Positions 45,928-54,795 of a stretch of DNA of 64,000 nt are shown one piece after another. This DNA is from Tautonia sp040717455 (GTDB lineage Bacteria > Planctomycetota > Planctomycetia > Isosphaerales > Isosphaeraceae): positions 1 through 64,000 of the forward strand of contig NZ_JBFEFH010000028.1 in NCBI RefSeq assembly GCF_040717455.1. Direction: 5' to 3'. The notes beneath the pieces were generated by a model. It worked only from the letters and a program-made list of their open reading frames with translations. It was not told the DNA's origin and searched no databases. How positions within the stretch are numbered: the stretch's first letter is position 1; each line of letters starts with the position of its first letter. The position numbers were made by a program, and so were the translations under genes.

Positions 45928-46659
45928 TCAGGCGGGCGAGGCGGTGAGCTGGTAGAACTTCTCCTCCAGCGAGGCGACCCCGGCCCGCATCTCGGCCGGG
46001 GCGCCGTCGAAGACGAGGCGGCCGTCGTGGATGAACAGCACGCGGTCGGCGACCGGCTCGACTTCCTGGAGGATGTGGGTCGAGACGAGGATCGTCTTCG
46101 ATCGGCCGAGGTCGCGGATCAGCTGCCGGACCCCCTTGATCTGGTTCGGGTCGAGGCCGGAGGTCGGCTCGTCGAGGATCAGGACGTCCGGGTCGTGCAG
46201 GATCGCCTGCGCCATCGAGACGCGCTGGCGGTACCCCTTCGAGAGCTTGGCGATCGGCTTGTAGGCGACCGTCGAGAGGGAGCAGAGCCCGACGACCGCC
46301 TCGATCCGGTCCTTCAGGGCCGAGGCGCCCATGCCCCGGGCCCGGCCGAAGAATTCGAGGATCGCCATGGGGGTCATGTCGGGGTAGAGCGGCCCGTTCT
46401 CGGGCAGGTAGCCGAGCCGCTCGGCGGCGGCGATGCGGTCGGCCTGCACGTCGATCCCGGCGATGGACGCCTGGCCGTGCGTCGGGGCGATGAAGCCGGT
46501 CAGCAGGCGCATCGTCGTCGTCTTGCCGGCGCCGTTCGGGCCGAGGAAGGCGACGACCTGTCCGCTCGGGACCTGGAAGCTCACGTCTCGGACCGCCAGG
46601 AACGAGCCGAACTGCTTGGTGAGGCCGCGGGCCTCGATCATCACGGGCGTGGTGGTCAT
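45928..46659 (-). CDS. GldA-like ABC transporter ATP-binding protein
   Basis: A 243-residue ATPase. Walker A is GPNGAGKT at residues 40-47, the signature is LSKGYRQRVSMAQA (the GldA-like form of LSGGQ), Walker B is VLILDEPTSGLDPNQ, and the switch His lies in VSTHILQEVE. It energises the ABC-2 permease domain encoded by the next gene, and with DUF4340 makes a three-part module of ATPase, permease-GldG fusion and DUF4340 protein. The frame extends to GTG 46680 with no ribosome-binding site, so ATG 46659 is used. Transport direction is expected to be outward, but the cargo is not known. Confidence 0.92.
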   Translation of the reverse strand: MTTTPVMIEARGLTKQFGSFLAVRDVSFQVPSGQVVAFLGPNGAGKTTTMRLLTGFIAPTHGQASIAGIDVQADRIAAAERLGYLPENGPLYPDMTPMAILEFFGRARGMGASALKDRIEAVVGLCSLSTVAYKPIAKLSKGYRQRVSMAQAILHDPDVLILDEPTSGLDPNQIKGVRQLIRDLGRSKTILVSTHILQEVEPVADRVLFIHDGRLVFDGAPAEMRAGVASLEEKFYQLTASPA

Positions 46660-47494
46660 GATGCCAGAGCCATCCTTCACGCGACGCCAGAATATGGGGT
46701 GGGTTGGTGCCTGGGCGGGGACGCCCCGGCCCGACAGGGCTTGCCCGGCCCAACTCGCCCGACGGGTCGGGGGGCCCCCGCGAGCGGATCGCGACGGGTG
46801 CCTCGGACCGATCGGGCGCGGGGGAATTCGGGCCGAAGCCTCGTCGTGCCGGTCCTGTTCGGTTTCTGTGGGGTGTTCATCTTAGTGACGAGCCCCTCGG
46901 TTTCGCAACGGTCTCCAGGGACCCCTTGGGGGGCCGAGCCGGCCCGATCTCGGGGGCCCGCCTGGCTTCGGGAGATCGGGCGGCGATCGCCGGATCGGCG
47001 GGCCGGAGCCCGTTCGCTCCCGTGGCCGTCGCCGATGTGTCGGAGGGCGGCGGGCCGGGACGCGTCTCGGCCCCGTCTCCGTACGCTACGAAGGGACATC
47101 GAGGATCGTTCGGTCGAAGGGAGCCGGGGCCGGGGCCGGGGACCCGACGGCCCGAACCGGGACCCGTTGCGCGGTGTCGGGCGACCATCGGGCTTCGACG
47201 CTCGGCCTTGCGGGGCCGGGAACGAGGCCCGTACACTTGAAGAGCGGTTTCCGCGCGTCCAGGACCGAATCTGGAGGAGGAGGGGGCCCCTTCTCCACGG
47301 ATTCAGCCCTCCTGGACCAGGCAATCGGAATCCGTGCTCGTGCGTTCCGTGCCCGATGGATGACGAACGCGGCGACGGCCCGGGCCCCTGCGACGATTGG
47401 CGAGATCGGTGAACCGGGGCGGCTCGGGCCGCCCGGCCGGTAGGCTTGCCAGCCCGAGAGGGCGGGCCACACTTTGTTTTTCGAAGAGGAATCG
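46660..47494. other. Divergent intergenic region upstream of ilvN
   Basis: No gene is supported in these 835 bp. Frames in it are Arg/Gly/Pro-rich on both strands. Three tandem CCGGGG units occur at 47124-47141. It must hold the promoters of the ABC module (leftward) and of ilvN (rightward); no leader peptide with a run of branched-chain codons and no clear attenuator was recognised. Confidence 0.45.
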
Positions 47495-48094
47495 ATGTCC
47501 GAGACGAACCGCCCGGCCCGGGACCGCCACCGCCATCGCCACGTGCTCAGCGCCCTGGTCCAGAATCAGCCGGGAGTCCTGTCCCACATTTCCGGCATGC
47601 TGGCCTCGCGCGGCTACAACATCGACAGCCTGGCCGTGGGGGAGACGGAAGACGCCAACCTCTCCCGGATCACCTTCGTCGTCATCGGCGACGACAGCCA
47701 GCTGGAGCAGGTGCGCAAGCAGTTGGAGAAGATCGTCACGGTCGTCAAGGTCATCGACATCTCCCGGGAGGCGTTCGTCGAGCGCGACCTGATGCTCATC
47801 AAGGTCGACGCCTCTCCCGAGCGTCGGGCCGAGCTGCGCGGGCTGGTCCAGGACTTCCGCGGCCGGGTCGTCGACGTCAGCCCCGAGCACCTGATCATCG
47901 AGGTCAGCGGCCAGGAGTCGAAGGTCGAGGCCTTCATCGAGCTGATGCGCCCCTACGGCATCCGCGAGCTGGCCCGGACCGGCCGCATCGCCCTCGTCCG
48001 CTCCAGCCGGCCGGTCCGCACCGCCCCCGGCGAGGTCGTCGAGTCCGACGTCGACAACGAGCCCGAGGAAGTCGTCGGGCACTCGCAGCTTTGA
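47495..48094 (+). CDS. ilvN: Acetolactate synthase small (regulatory) subunit
   Basis: A 199-residue protein. The N-terminal ACT domain starts at HRHVLSALVQNQPGVLSHIS (residues about 14-33) and continues with YNIDSLAVGETEDANLSRIT. The second domain (about 90-175) begins ERDLMLIKVDASPERRAEL. This matches IlvN/IlvH, which binds valine and activates and feedback-regulates the catalytic subunit of acetolactate synthase. The C-terminal 20 residues are acidic and extend a little past the usual length. GAAGAGGA lies before ATG 47495. The catalytic subunit gene ilvB is not in the window, and ilvC lies about 8 kb downstream. Confidence 0.92.
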   Translation: MSETNRPARDRHRHRHVLSALVQNQPGVLSHISGMLASRGYNIDSLAVGETEDANLSRITFVVIGDDSQLEQVRKQLEKIVTVVKVIDISREAFVERDLMLIKVDASPERRAELRGLVQDFRGRVVDVSPEHLIIEVSGQESKVEAFIELMRPYGIRELARTGRIALVRSSRPVRTAPGEVVESDVDNEPEEVVGHSQL

Positions 48095-48337
48095 GCGTCT
48101 TCCGATCGATCCGTCGTCTCACCACGGCATGTCGGTCTGCGTCGGCCTTGGGCTGGTGATCGTGAGGCAATGCTCGTCAGCCTGGGGCCTGTCGCATCAT
48201 GAAACCTCGTGTTGACGTGGAGACGACCATCCCGAGTTAGACGGCATTGTGCCGATGGTGCTGCGAGCGAGTGGCCAGGGCAAAGTCTTCGTGCCCCGGC
48301 CACTCTTCCGCATACACTTCCTGCTTGGAGGGTGACA

Positions 48338-49498
48338 GTGCCGCTCTTTCCAGACGTGCCGCGCGACAGTCGAGCTCCTGCGGCTCATTTTGCCGATTCG
48401 TTTAGCTTCCTCACAACATCGGCCCAACCCTTTGCCGCGAATGTTCGTGACCTACTTGAAGTCTGGTTCTCGCGTTACCCTATGTCTGAGTCGGCTGAGC
48501 TCCGACGGAAATTCGAAATTGAGTTTGATGTTGCCTTCTTCGAACTGATGCTTCATGAAGTACTCATTCAGTTAGGACATCGCGTCACCGTTCATCCCAA
48601 GCTTCACACTACAACGTCGAAGCCTGACTTTGCTGCCACAGCTGCATGCGGCGTCTGTTTTGTAGAGGCTCGGGTATCATCCGATAAATCCGCAGCGGAG
48701 CTTGGCAGGGACCGCGCCTTGGCGGTGTTTTATGATGCAGTTAACCAACTTTCACTGAATGACTACTTCCTTGATCTGGTATCGGTCGAGATCCCTTCGG
48801 GCCGCCCACCTAGTGCACGGCGATTCCGACGCTTCGTACAGGAGCAAGTGGCTCAACTAGACTATGAGGCGGTTCTAAATGTCTTCGCAGTCAACGACTA
48901 CGAGGCGTTACCTCGCTTCACGTACAAAGAGGGGCCCGCGTTTGTGGAGTTTACGCTAATCCCGGTGAAGCTCGAGGCCCGCGGTCGAGTCGGTAAGCGA
49001 GCGATTGGCATGTTCCCGGCGAAGACTCGGTGGGGATCTTCGTCAGGCGCTATCCGGAAAGCGTTGACGCGCAAGGGCAGCAAGTACGGCCAGTTAGCTG
49101 ATCCATTCATAATTGCAGTAAACTCAATGAGTGAGTGGGGAACGTGTCGGAACGATTTCGTTGATGCACTCTTCGGTTCCGAGAATGTGACCGTTAACAT
49201 CGTGACGGGCGAGGGGACTGCAAGTCGTGAACGGAATGGGTTCTGGCTCGGCCCGACCGGCCCACAGCATCGGCGAGTCTCGGCGGCGTTATTCAGTACG
49301 CTGAATCCATATAATTTAGGCGTTGCGGGGCTCACCCTCTGGCTTAACCCTTGGGCTTCATTGCCGTACACAGGGCCGCTTATCGAGCTTCCGCACGCGG
49401 TCGTCGTCGACGAGGTTGTGACATTTAAGAGCGGCGTGGCACTTCGGGAGTTGCTTCGATTGCCCGAGCATTGGCCGGGAGATTGTTGTTTCGACTAG
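48338..49498 (+). CDS. Putative PD-(D/E)XK nuclease-like protein, probably acquired
   Basis: A 386-residue protein without signal peptide. Residues about 58-115 look like a restriction-type core: a helix (FELMLHEVLIQLGHRVTVHP) followed by SKPDFAATAACGVCFVEARV, in which Asp and Glu sit on neighbouring strands as in PD-(D/E)XK folds, though the last element reads EAR rather than ExK. The rest (VFAVNDYEALPRFTYKEG; IGMFPAKTRWGSSSGAIRKAL) is not assigned. The codon choice is visibly less GC-rich than that of all neighbours, and it stands next to a decayed toxin gene, both signs of transfer. The start is GTG 48338 with GGAGG 7 bases before it. A defence role is possible but not shown. Confidence 0.65.
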   Translation: MPLFPDVPRDSRAPAAHFADSFSFLTTSAQPFAANVRDLLEVWFSRYPMSESAELRRKFEIEFDVAFFELMLHEVLIQLGHRVTVHPKLHTTTSKPDFAATAACGVCFVEARVSSDKSAAELGRDRALAVFYDAVNQLSLNDYFLDLVSVEIPSGRPPSARRFRRFVQEQVAQLDYEAVLNVFAVNDYEALPRFTYKEGPAFVEFTLIPVKLEARGRVGKRAIGMFPAKTRWGSSSGAIRKALTRKGSKYGQLADPFIIAVNSMSEWGTCRNDFVDALFGSENVTVNIVTGEGTASRERNGFWLGPTGPQHRRVSAALFSTLNPYNLGVAGLTLWLNPWASLPYTGPLIELPHAVVVDEVVTFKSGVALRELLRLPEHWPGDCCFD

Positions 49499-49650
49499 AA
49501 TACTAGCCGGAGCGTCGTCGCATGCCTTCGACTTCGGATGCATACTCTACGTTGACCTGACCGCCTAACTGCTCTTATAGCCTCTGCTGTCAAGATCCCA
49601 CCGTCAATGGGCCGTGGCAGGTGGCCCTGATTTCCGTTGGGTAGACAATC

Positions 49651-49993
49651 GTGATCCGAGAGTGTCAGGCGGGTGACCCCGAGGCCGCGGCCGAGCGGTT
49701 GGAGGTCATCCGGGACCTGCAGTTGCTGGAGCAGACGGAGGAGGCGGTCTCGCTGGCCCGGAGCCTGCGGGGCCGCGTCCCCTTGCCGGAACGGGCCGCG
49801 ATTGACGCACTCCATGTCGCCGTGGCGACCGTTCACGGGATGGAGTATCTCCTTGACCTGGAACTGCAACCACATCGCCAACGCGGTCTTGCGGCCCCGG
49901 ATCGAGGCCGTGTGCCGAGAGGACGGCTACGAACCCCCGGTCATTTGCACGCCCGAGGAACTCCTGGAGGATCGGACGGATGAGGACGGATGA
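49651..49993 (+). pseudogene. Broken PIN-domain (VapC-like) toxin remnant
   Basis: The last two thirds of a PIN-like toxin are readable in two frames. The first gives VIRECQAGDPEAAAERLEVI and ALHVAVATVHGMEYLL up to about 49854. One surplus base near 49855 moves the sense to the next frame, which reads TWNCNHIANAVLRPRIEAVC and EPPVICTPEELLED to a stop at 49993. The N-terminal strand with the first catalytic Asp is gone, and an in-frame stop (49642-49644) lies just before the readable part. The order of motifs is that of a known family of planctomycete and cyanobacterial VapC proteins. The gene is therefore truncated and frameshifted, and is not expected to make an active toxin. Confidence 0.82.
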
Positions 49994-50183
49994 CGTCGTC
50001 AACGAGGTTCGCCGCGCCCGGGATACATATGCCAGGCAATTCCAGTATGATCTCGACGCGATTCATCGCGACCTCAAACGACAGGAGCGAGAAGGTGGCC
50101 GGAAGGTCGTCTCCTTGCCTCCGAGGCGGCCGAGGCCGATGACCCAGGCCCTCGGCGCCGATCGAGACACGGGTTGTGATTGA
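49980..50183 (+). CDS. Retained antitoxin of the broken PIN toxin
   Basis: A 67-residue protein whose start overlaps the end of the broken toxin by 14 bases. It has MRTDDVVNEVRRARDTYARQ, then FQYDLDAIHRDLKRQEREGG and RKVVSLPPRR, the make-up of the small protein usually encoded just after this type of VapC gene and considered its antitoxin. GGAGGATCGG precedes the ATG. Its end overlaps the next gene as TTGA. It remains intact although the toxin is not, as would be expected if the toxin decayed first. Any present function is unknown. Confidence 0.72.
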   Translation: MRTDDVVNEVRRARDTYARQFQYDLDAIHRDLKRQEREGGRKVVSLPPRRPRPMTQALGADRDTGCD

Positions 50184-50659
50184 ACTCCCACCCTGAAGCG
50201 ATTCGAGGCTCGTCATTGAGCGACCGTCACGAGACGCTGACCGCCCTGCTTGCAGCCCTCGGTTCGTCCGACCCGAGACGCCGCAATGCCGCGGCGCTTC
50301 GCATCCAGGAGTTCGCCGAGGCTGCTGTCGATGAACTTTGCCGCCAGGTCGAGCGCCCTGAAAACCGGGAGAATCGCGGGACCCTGGTCCATGTCCTCGG
50401 GACCTTCAATTGCTCGTCGCGGTTCGCTGAACTGGTCCGATGGGCTGGCCTGGGGGGATACGAGGTCCAGTGCCATGCCCTGAACATCATGGACACGCAT
50501 CGTTTTGCCGTGACGCCGACTCAGCTTCGAGACGCCGAGCGAGTCCTGGACGAACTCCGAACGAGAGACGACATGGACCCCAACGATGTCGAGGCACTGC
50601 ACGATCAATTGCGAGAGATCCTCTCGCGAGCCGAGGACGCTCAGCCCGACGGCGACTGA
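50180..50659 (+). CDS. Small HEAT-repeat-like protein
   Basis: A 159-residue helical protein. HEAT-like helices are seen in ALLAALGSSDPRRRNAAALRI near residue 22, VDELCRQVERPENRENRGTL near 50 and LVHVLGTFNCSSRFAELVRW near 69. They are followed by LRDAERVLDELRTRDDMDPND. Proteins of this kind mediate protein-protein contacts. The start is uncertain: TTG 50180 overlaps the antitoxin stop as TTGA, and TTG 50216 is an alternative. Its distance and overlap suggest co-transcription with the upstream antitoxin. No enzymatic motif is present. Confidence 0.65.
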   Translation: MNSHPEAIRGSSLSDRHETLTALLAALGSSDPRRRNAAALRIQEFAEAAVDELCRQVERPENRENRGTLVHVLGTFNCSSRFAELVRWAGLGGYEVQCHALNIMDTHRFAVTPTQLRDAERVLDELRTRDDMDPNDVEALHDQLREILSRAEDAQPDGD

Positions 50660-53060
50660 TCCCTCACGTCGGCGGGCGATTCGACTGCTTTTGATCCTTG
50701 CCCTCGCGGGCGGATGCTCGCCGAGTCCGCAGGACGAACCGACCGCCGTGGCGGTCAAGGCTCTTGAACACGGGCCGATGACGGAGCCAGGGGCCGACAT
50801 TCCGGCCCTTTCGGCGGCGGAGCGGTATCTCGCCATCCCGCCCTACGGATCGGAGCCGATCGACGAGAGCGGCTTCACGCTCGCTTGCCGGTTCAACGGC
50901 CCGGTGGCGGATCGGGGGAACCTGGATCAGGTGGTGGCGTCGATCCGGGGCAGGAATCGCAGGGGGATCGCGACGCTCCAGGAGCAACTGGGGTCGATCG
51001 ATGCGAAGGGACTCGACGCCCCCCAACTGCGGGCGACGATCGAGCGCGACATCGCCATCCTATGCCTTTATGAAGGGGCCTTCGACGAGGCCGAGGCGTG
51101 GCTCGACCGCGCCGCGAAGTCGGCCGACGATCCGCTCGTGCCGGTCGGATTGCGGCAGAACCTGCTGGCGCTCCGGGGGGTGGCGGCCCTCCGCAGAGGG
51201 GAGACGGAGAACTGCATCGGCTGCGTCGGCCCCTCGACCTGCCTCTGGCCGATCGCCCCGGGGGCCGTCCACCTCCTGCCCGACGGGGCGAGGGAGGCGG
51301 CCGACCGGCTCTCGGACTACCTCCGTCGGCGGCCGGACGACCTGGCGATGCACTGGGTCCTGCAACTGGCGCTCGACCTGCTCGGCGAGCCTTCGGCCGA
51401 TCCGGGGCGTCGGGCCTTGCCCCTGCCCAGTCAGGACGACGACCGGACCTTCTCCCGGTTCCCGAACGTCGCCGAGGCCGCAGGATTGCTCGCGGCGGGG
51501 CCGGACATGGCCGGCGGCAGCGTCTTCGACGACTTCGACGGGGACGGCCTGCCCGACCTCTTCTGGACGAGCTACGAGACCGACCTCGGCCCCCGGCTGT
51601 TCCTCAACACCGGCGACGGCACGTTCGCCGATGCCTCGGCGCGGTTCGGGCTCGATCCGCACGTCCTGGCCGTCAATTGCGCCCAGGCCGATTTCGACAA
51701 CGACGGGCATCTCGACGTGATCTTGCTGCGCGGCGGCTGGGAGAACCCGGCGCCGATGACCCTGCTGCGCAACCTCGGCGGCGAGCGCTTCGAAGACGTG
51801 ACCGCGCAGGCCGGCCTCGCCGAACCGATCGCCAGCCAGTCGGCCGCCTGGGGAGACTTCGACCGCGACGGCCTCCTCGACCTGTTCGTCTGCGGCGAGT
51901 CGCGCGGCGGCGACCTGGACGAATCGCGATTATTCCTCGACCCCGACTCCCTCGGCGGCGACGACCGTCAGCGCTTCTGCCGGCTCTACCGCAACAACGG
52001 CGACGGCACCTTCGCCGACGTGACCGCCGAGGCCGGGGTCGCCAACGGCCGATACGCGAAGGGGGCGAGCTGGGGAGACTTCGACGACGACGGCTGGCCC
52101 GACCTCTACGTGTCCAACATGGCCGCCCCGAACCGGCTTTATCGGAACAACGGCGACGGTTCCTTCGAGGACGTCGCCTTCGCGGCAGGGGTGCTCGGGC
52201 CGATCGACAGCTTCTCCTGCGGCTGGCTCGATTTCGACAACGACGGCCGGCTCGACCTGTTCGTCGCCGACTACTCGGCCGACCTGCTCGGCTTCGTGAT
52301 CGACCGGGTCGAGGGGCCGGCGCCCCGTCGGGAGCAATCGGTTCACAACCCCGGCCCCGATGCCCTGTTCCTGGCCGAGAAAAGTGGCCCGCCGACGCTC
52401 CGTCTCTATCGGAACAACGGCGACGGCACGTTCGCCAACAAGGCCCCGGCCCTGGGCCTCGACCGCGTTGTCCTGCCGATGGGCTCCGGCTTCGGCGACC
52501 TCGACGGCGACGGCTGGGTCGACCTCTACCTCGCCACCGGACGCCCCGGCTATTCGTACCTGATGCCCAACGTCCTCCTGCGCAACGATGCCGGCCGCCG
52601 GTTTGCGGACGCCACCGCCTCCAGCGGCACCGGCCACCTGCAGAAAGGGCACGGCGTCTCGATCGCCGACTTCAACGGCGACGGCGCGGCCGACCTGTTC
52701 GTCCAGCTCGGCGGGGCCGTGCCGGGCGACCGCTCGTACAACGCCCTCTTCCAGAACCCCGGGCACGACCACCGCTGGCTGACGCTCCGGCTCGTCGGCA
52801 CCCGATCGAACCGCTCGGCCCTGGGGGCCCGCATCACGATCACCCTGCGCGACCCCGACGGCTCGACCCGAAGGCTGCACCGGCTCGTTTCTCCCGGCAC
52901 GAGCTTCGGCGGCAACGCCCTGGCTCAGACGATCGGCCTGGGCGACGCCTCGGCGATCGAGTCCGTCGCGATCCGGTGGCCGGGGCCCGACGCCCCCGAT
53001 CAGGTCGTCCGAGACGTGCCGATGGACGGCGTGATCGAGGTCGTCGAGGGGGAGGAGTGA
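50586..53060 (+). CDS. CRTAC1-like lipoprotein with FG-GAP/VCBS repeats and ASPIC/UnbV domain
   Basis: Up to 824 residues from the only upstream ATG (50586), which overlaps the previous gene by 74 bases. The true start may be a non-ATG codon nearer the lipobox LAGGC, whose Cys is residue 44 (50715-50717). A helical region covers about 70-270. FG-GAP/VCBS propeller repeats then follow, each with a calcium-loop motif such as DFDGDGLPDLFW, DFDNDGHLDVIL, DFDDDGWPDLYV and DLDGDGWVDLYL. The C-terminal 90 residues have the ASPIC/UnbV fold (ALGARITITLRDPDGSTRRL; GLGDASAIESVAIRWPGPDA). Such proteins are abundant on planctomycete cell surfaces; their binding partner is unknown. Confidence 0.87.
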   Translation: MSRHCTINCERSSREPRTLSPTATDPSRRRAIRLLLILALAGGCSPSPQDEPTAVAVKALEHGPMTEPGADIPALSAAERYLAIPPYGSEPIDESGFTLACRFNGPVADRGNLDQVVASIRGRNRRGIATLQEQLGSIDAKGLDAPQLRATIERDIAILCLYEGAFDEAEAWLDRAAKSADDPLVPVGLRQNLLALRGVAALRRGETENCIGCVGPSTCLWPIAPGAVHLLPDGAREAADRLSDYLRRRPDDLAMHWVLQLALDLLGEPSADPGRRALPLPSQDDDRTFSRFPNVAEAAGLLAAGPDMAGGSVFDDFDGDGLPDLFWTSYETDLGPRLFLNTGDGTFADASARFGLDPHVLAVNCAQADFDNDGHLDVILLRGGWENPAPMTLLRNLGGERFEDVTAQAGLAEPIASQSAAWGDFDRDGLLDLFVCGESRGGDLDESRLFLDPDSLGGDDRQRFCRLYRNNGDGTFADVTAEAGVANGRYAKGASWGDFDDDGWPDLYVSNMAAPNRLYRNNGDGSFEDVAFAAGVLGPIDSFSCGWLDFDNDGRLDLFVADYSADLLGFVIDRVEGPAPRREQSVHNPGPDALFLAEKSGPPTLRLYRNNGDGTFANKAPALGLDRVVLPMGSGFGDLDGDGWVDLYLATGRPGYSYLMPNVLLRNDAGRRFADATASSGTGHLQKGHGVSIADFNGDGAADLFVQLGGAVPGDRSYNALFQNPGHDHRWLTLRLVGTRSNRSALGARITITLRDPDGSTRRLHRLVSPGTSFGGNALAQTIGLGDASAIESVAIRWPGPDAPDQVVRDVPMDGVIEVVEGEE

Positions 53061-53101
53061 TCGGCGAGCGTTTATGCTCTCCGGCCGGGGCGAGGTCCGG
53101 A

Positions 53102-53962
53102 TCAGGGGAGTATCGCCGGTGACTGCCCCCCGATCGCCCGCTCGAAGGCGGTGAAGCAAGGGCGCTCCCGGCCCGGGTCGTACACGGCGAAGGCGATTCG
53201 CCGGAAGACGCCCGACCAGGGGCCGCCGGGGCCGAGCTGCTCGGCGAACAGCCGGGCGATCAGGGCGGGGTCGTTCCGGAAGGCGCCGCATCCCCAGGCG
53301 CCGAGCACCAGGTGGTCGTACCCCTCCCGATGGGCCGCCCAGCAGACCAGGGCGATCCGCCGGCGCATCACCGCGGGGATCCTGGGGAGTTCATCCGGCT
53401 GGTTCCGGGCCATCGCCCCGGCGTTCGCCGCCGCCGCCGTCAGGAAGCCGACGTGATGGGGGCGATCCAGCAGCGTCCCGCCGTCGTCCCGGAAGACCGG
53501 CACGCCGGGCGAGACGATCAGGCGATCGGAGTAGAGCAGGCTCCGCCCGGCCCGATGGGGCCCGTAGAACCCCTCGACCGGGGCGATGCAGGCATACAGC
53601 CCGCTCGACCGCGCCAGCGACTCTTCCTGCGCCCTCGCCCCGTTGAGGAACCCGCCGCCCGGATTGCGGGCCGAGGCGAAGTTCAGGCAGAGCGGCTCGA
53701 CGCCGAGGGACTCGGCCAGGCGTCGGGCGGCCTCCAGGGTCGTCTCCCCGGTCACCTCGACCGCCGTCCCGGGCCGGTCGACGCCCTCGGGCGGGCTCGG
53801 GTCGCCCGGCAGGTCCCTCGGCCCGTAGAGCCTGGTCCGCGAGACGGCCCGGGCGAGGTCGCCGGAGAGGTCGACCTCGCCGCCGCCGGGGGGCCGGTAG
53901 CGGCCCGATTCGAGGATCGCCAGCGTCTCCCTTGCGATCGCGGCGCCGGTCGATCGGTTCAT
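53102..53962 (-). CDS. Bacterial-type poly(ADP-ribose) glycohydrolase (TIGR02452/DUF2263-like)
   Basis: A 286-residue cytosolic protein. The PARG signature is present as NPGGGFLNGARAQEE (GGG at residues 102-104, catalytic Glu pair at 113-114), set in a macro-domain-like fold. Other family marks are LCLNFASARNPGG before it, YACIAPVEGFYGPHR near 123 and LVLGAWGCGAFRNDP near 220. These enzymes remove poly- or mono-ADP-ribose from proteins or nucleic acids; stand-alone bacterial members can protect from ADP-ribosylating toxins. No ADP-ribosyltransferase gene was noticed nearby. It is convergent with the CRTAC1-like gene. The catalytic residues look complete. Confidence 0.87.
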   Translation of the reverse strand: MNRSTGAAIARETLAILESGRYRPPGGGEVDLSGDLARAVSRTRLYGPRDLPGDPSPPEGVDRPGTAVEVTGETTLEAARRLAESLGVEPLCLNFASARNPGGGFLNGARAQEESLARSSGLYACIAPVEGFYGPHRAGRSLLYSDRLIVSPGVPVFRDDGGTLLDRPHHVGFLTAAAANAGAMARNQPDELPRIPAVMRRRIALVCWAAHREGYDHLVLGAWGCGAFRNDPALIARLFAEQLGPGGPWSGVFRRIAFAVYDPGRERPCFTAFERAIGGQSPAILP

Positions 53963-54033
53963 GGGTGCGGATCACGCCGGGGACGATGACGATGAGGCTC
54001 GCCGGTGCGAGTCGATCCCCCCCCCCGACACGA

Positions 54034-54795
54034 TCAGGCCCGATCGGGTTCGCGACGGCCCTCGATGACCTCGCGCCAGTAGCCGGGCATGCCGCGGTAG
54101 GCCGCCTCGGAGGTCGGCTCCAGGGGGACGTTGACATACCTCCCCCGATCGAGGAACACGGGCATGTCGATCAGGGGCATCCCCACGGCGACCGGTTCCA
54201 CGTAGGCTTCGGAGAGCCGCGTCGGCGCGGCTCCCACGTACGAGGCGAGGGTCAGGGGGGCCTCGGGGTCGATCTCGTCCTGCTCCCCGGCGAAGGCCGA
54301 CCAGATCGCGCCGTGCAGGCCGTTCGGGTCGTGACGGCCGGGGGGGATCAGGTCGACCAGGAGGACATGCACCCCCGCCTTCAGCGCCGAGACGATCTTC
54401 TCGGCGAACTCACCGACCGACGAGGCGCGGTCCTTGTTCGCGGGCGAGGCGATCTCGACCAGGGCCACCAGCCGGTGCCCGCTGGTGTGGCGGATGGCGA
54501 TCGACCTCCGTTCGGCCCGATAGGTGGCCGAGGGAGGGGGGATCAGCCGTCGTCGCGTCCGGGGGGGGGCTACGGCGACGGCAATCGCCCCCTGCTCGGG
54601 AGGGTCGTCCGCCTGCGACCCCGGCGTCTGGAGGGTCAGGATGTCGGCGATCATCGTCCCGGCATGCTGCTCGGCCAGGGCATAGAACCCCTCCGGGAGG
54701 CGCAGGTTGAGGGCCTCCTTGAGATGCGTGATCCAGGAGCAGTGAAAATCGTGGAAGGTCCCCGCGCCGACGCGAGTCCAGTCGTGTACCGGCAT
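54034..54795 (-). CDS. DUF4058 family protein
   Basis: A 253-residue protein that starts MPVHDWTRVGAGTFHDFH, the typical opening of DUF4058 proteins. Other segments common to the family are ALVEIASPANKDR near residue 110, LVDLIPPGRHDPNGLHGAIW near 145 and GMPLIDMPVFLDRGRYVNVPLE near 206. DUF4058 is very common in planctomycetes and cyanobacteria. A PD-(D/E)XK-like, Uma2-like nuclease fold has been suggested for it, here supported by ExxSPxNK-like residues, but no activity is known. It is a single gene 71 bp after the PARG start, on the same strand. Confidence 0.83.
   Translation of the reverse strand: MPVHDWTRVGAGTFHDFHCSWITHLKEALNLRLPEGFYALAEQHAGTMIADILTLQTPGSQADDPPEQGAIAVAVAPPRTRRRLIPPPSATYRAERRSIAIRHTSGHRLVALVEIASPANKDRASSVGEFAEKIVSALKAGVHVLLVDLIPPGRHDPNGLHGAIWSAFAGEQDEIDPEAPLTLASYVGAAPTRLSEAYVEPVAVGMPLIDMPVFLDRGRYVNVPLEPTSEAAYRGMPGYWREVIEGRREPDRA

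Noticed and set aside
46660..47494. Leader-peptide attenuator upstream of ilvN
   Set aside because: No short frame with a run of Leu/Ile/Val codons followed by alternative hairpins was found.
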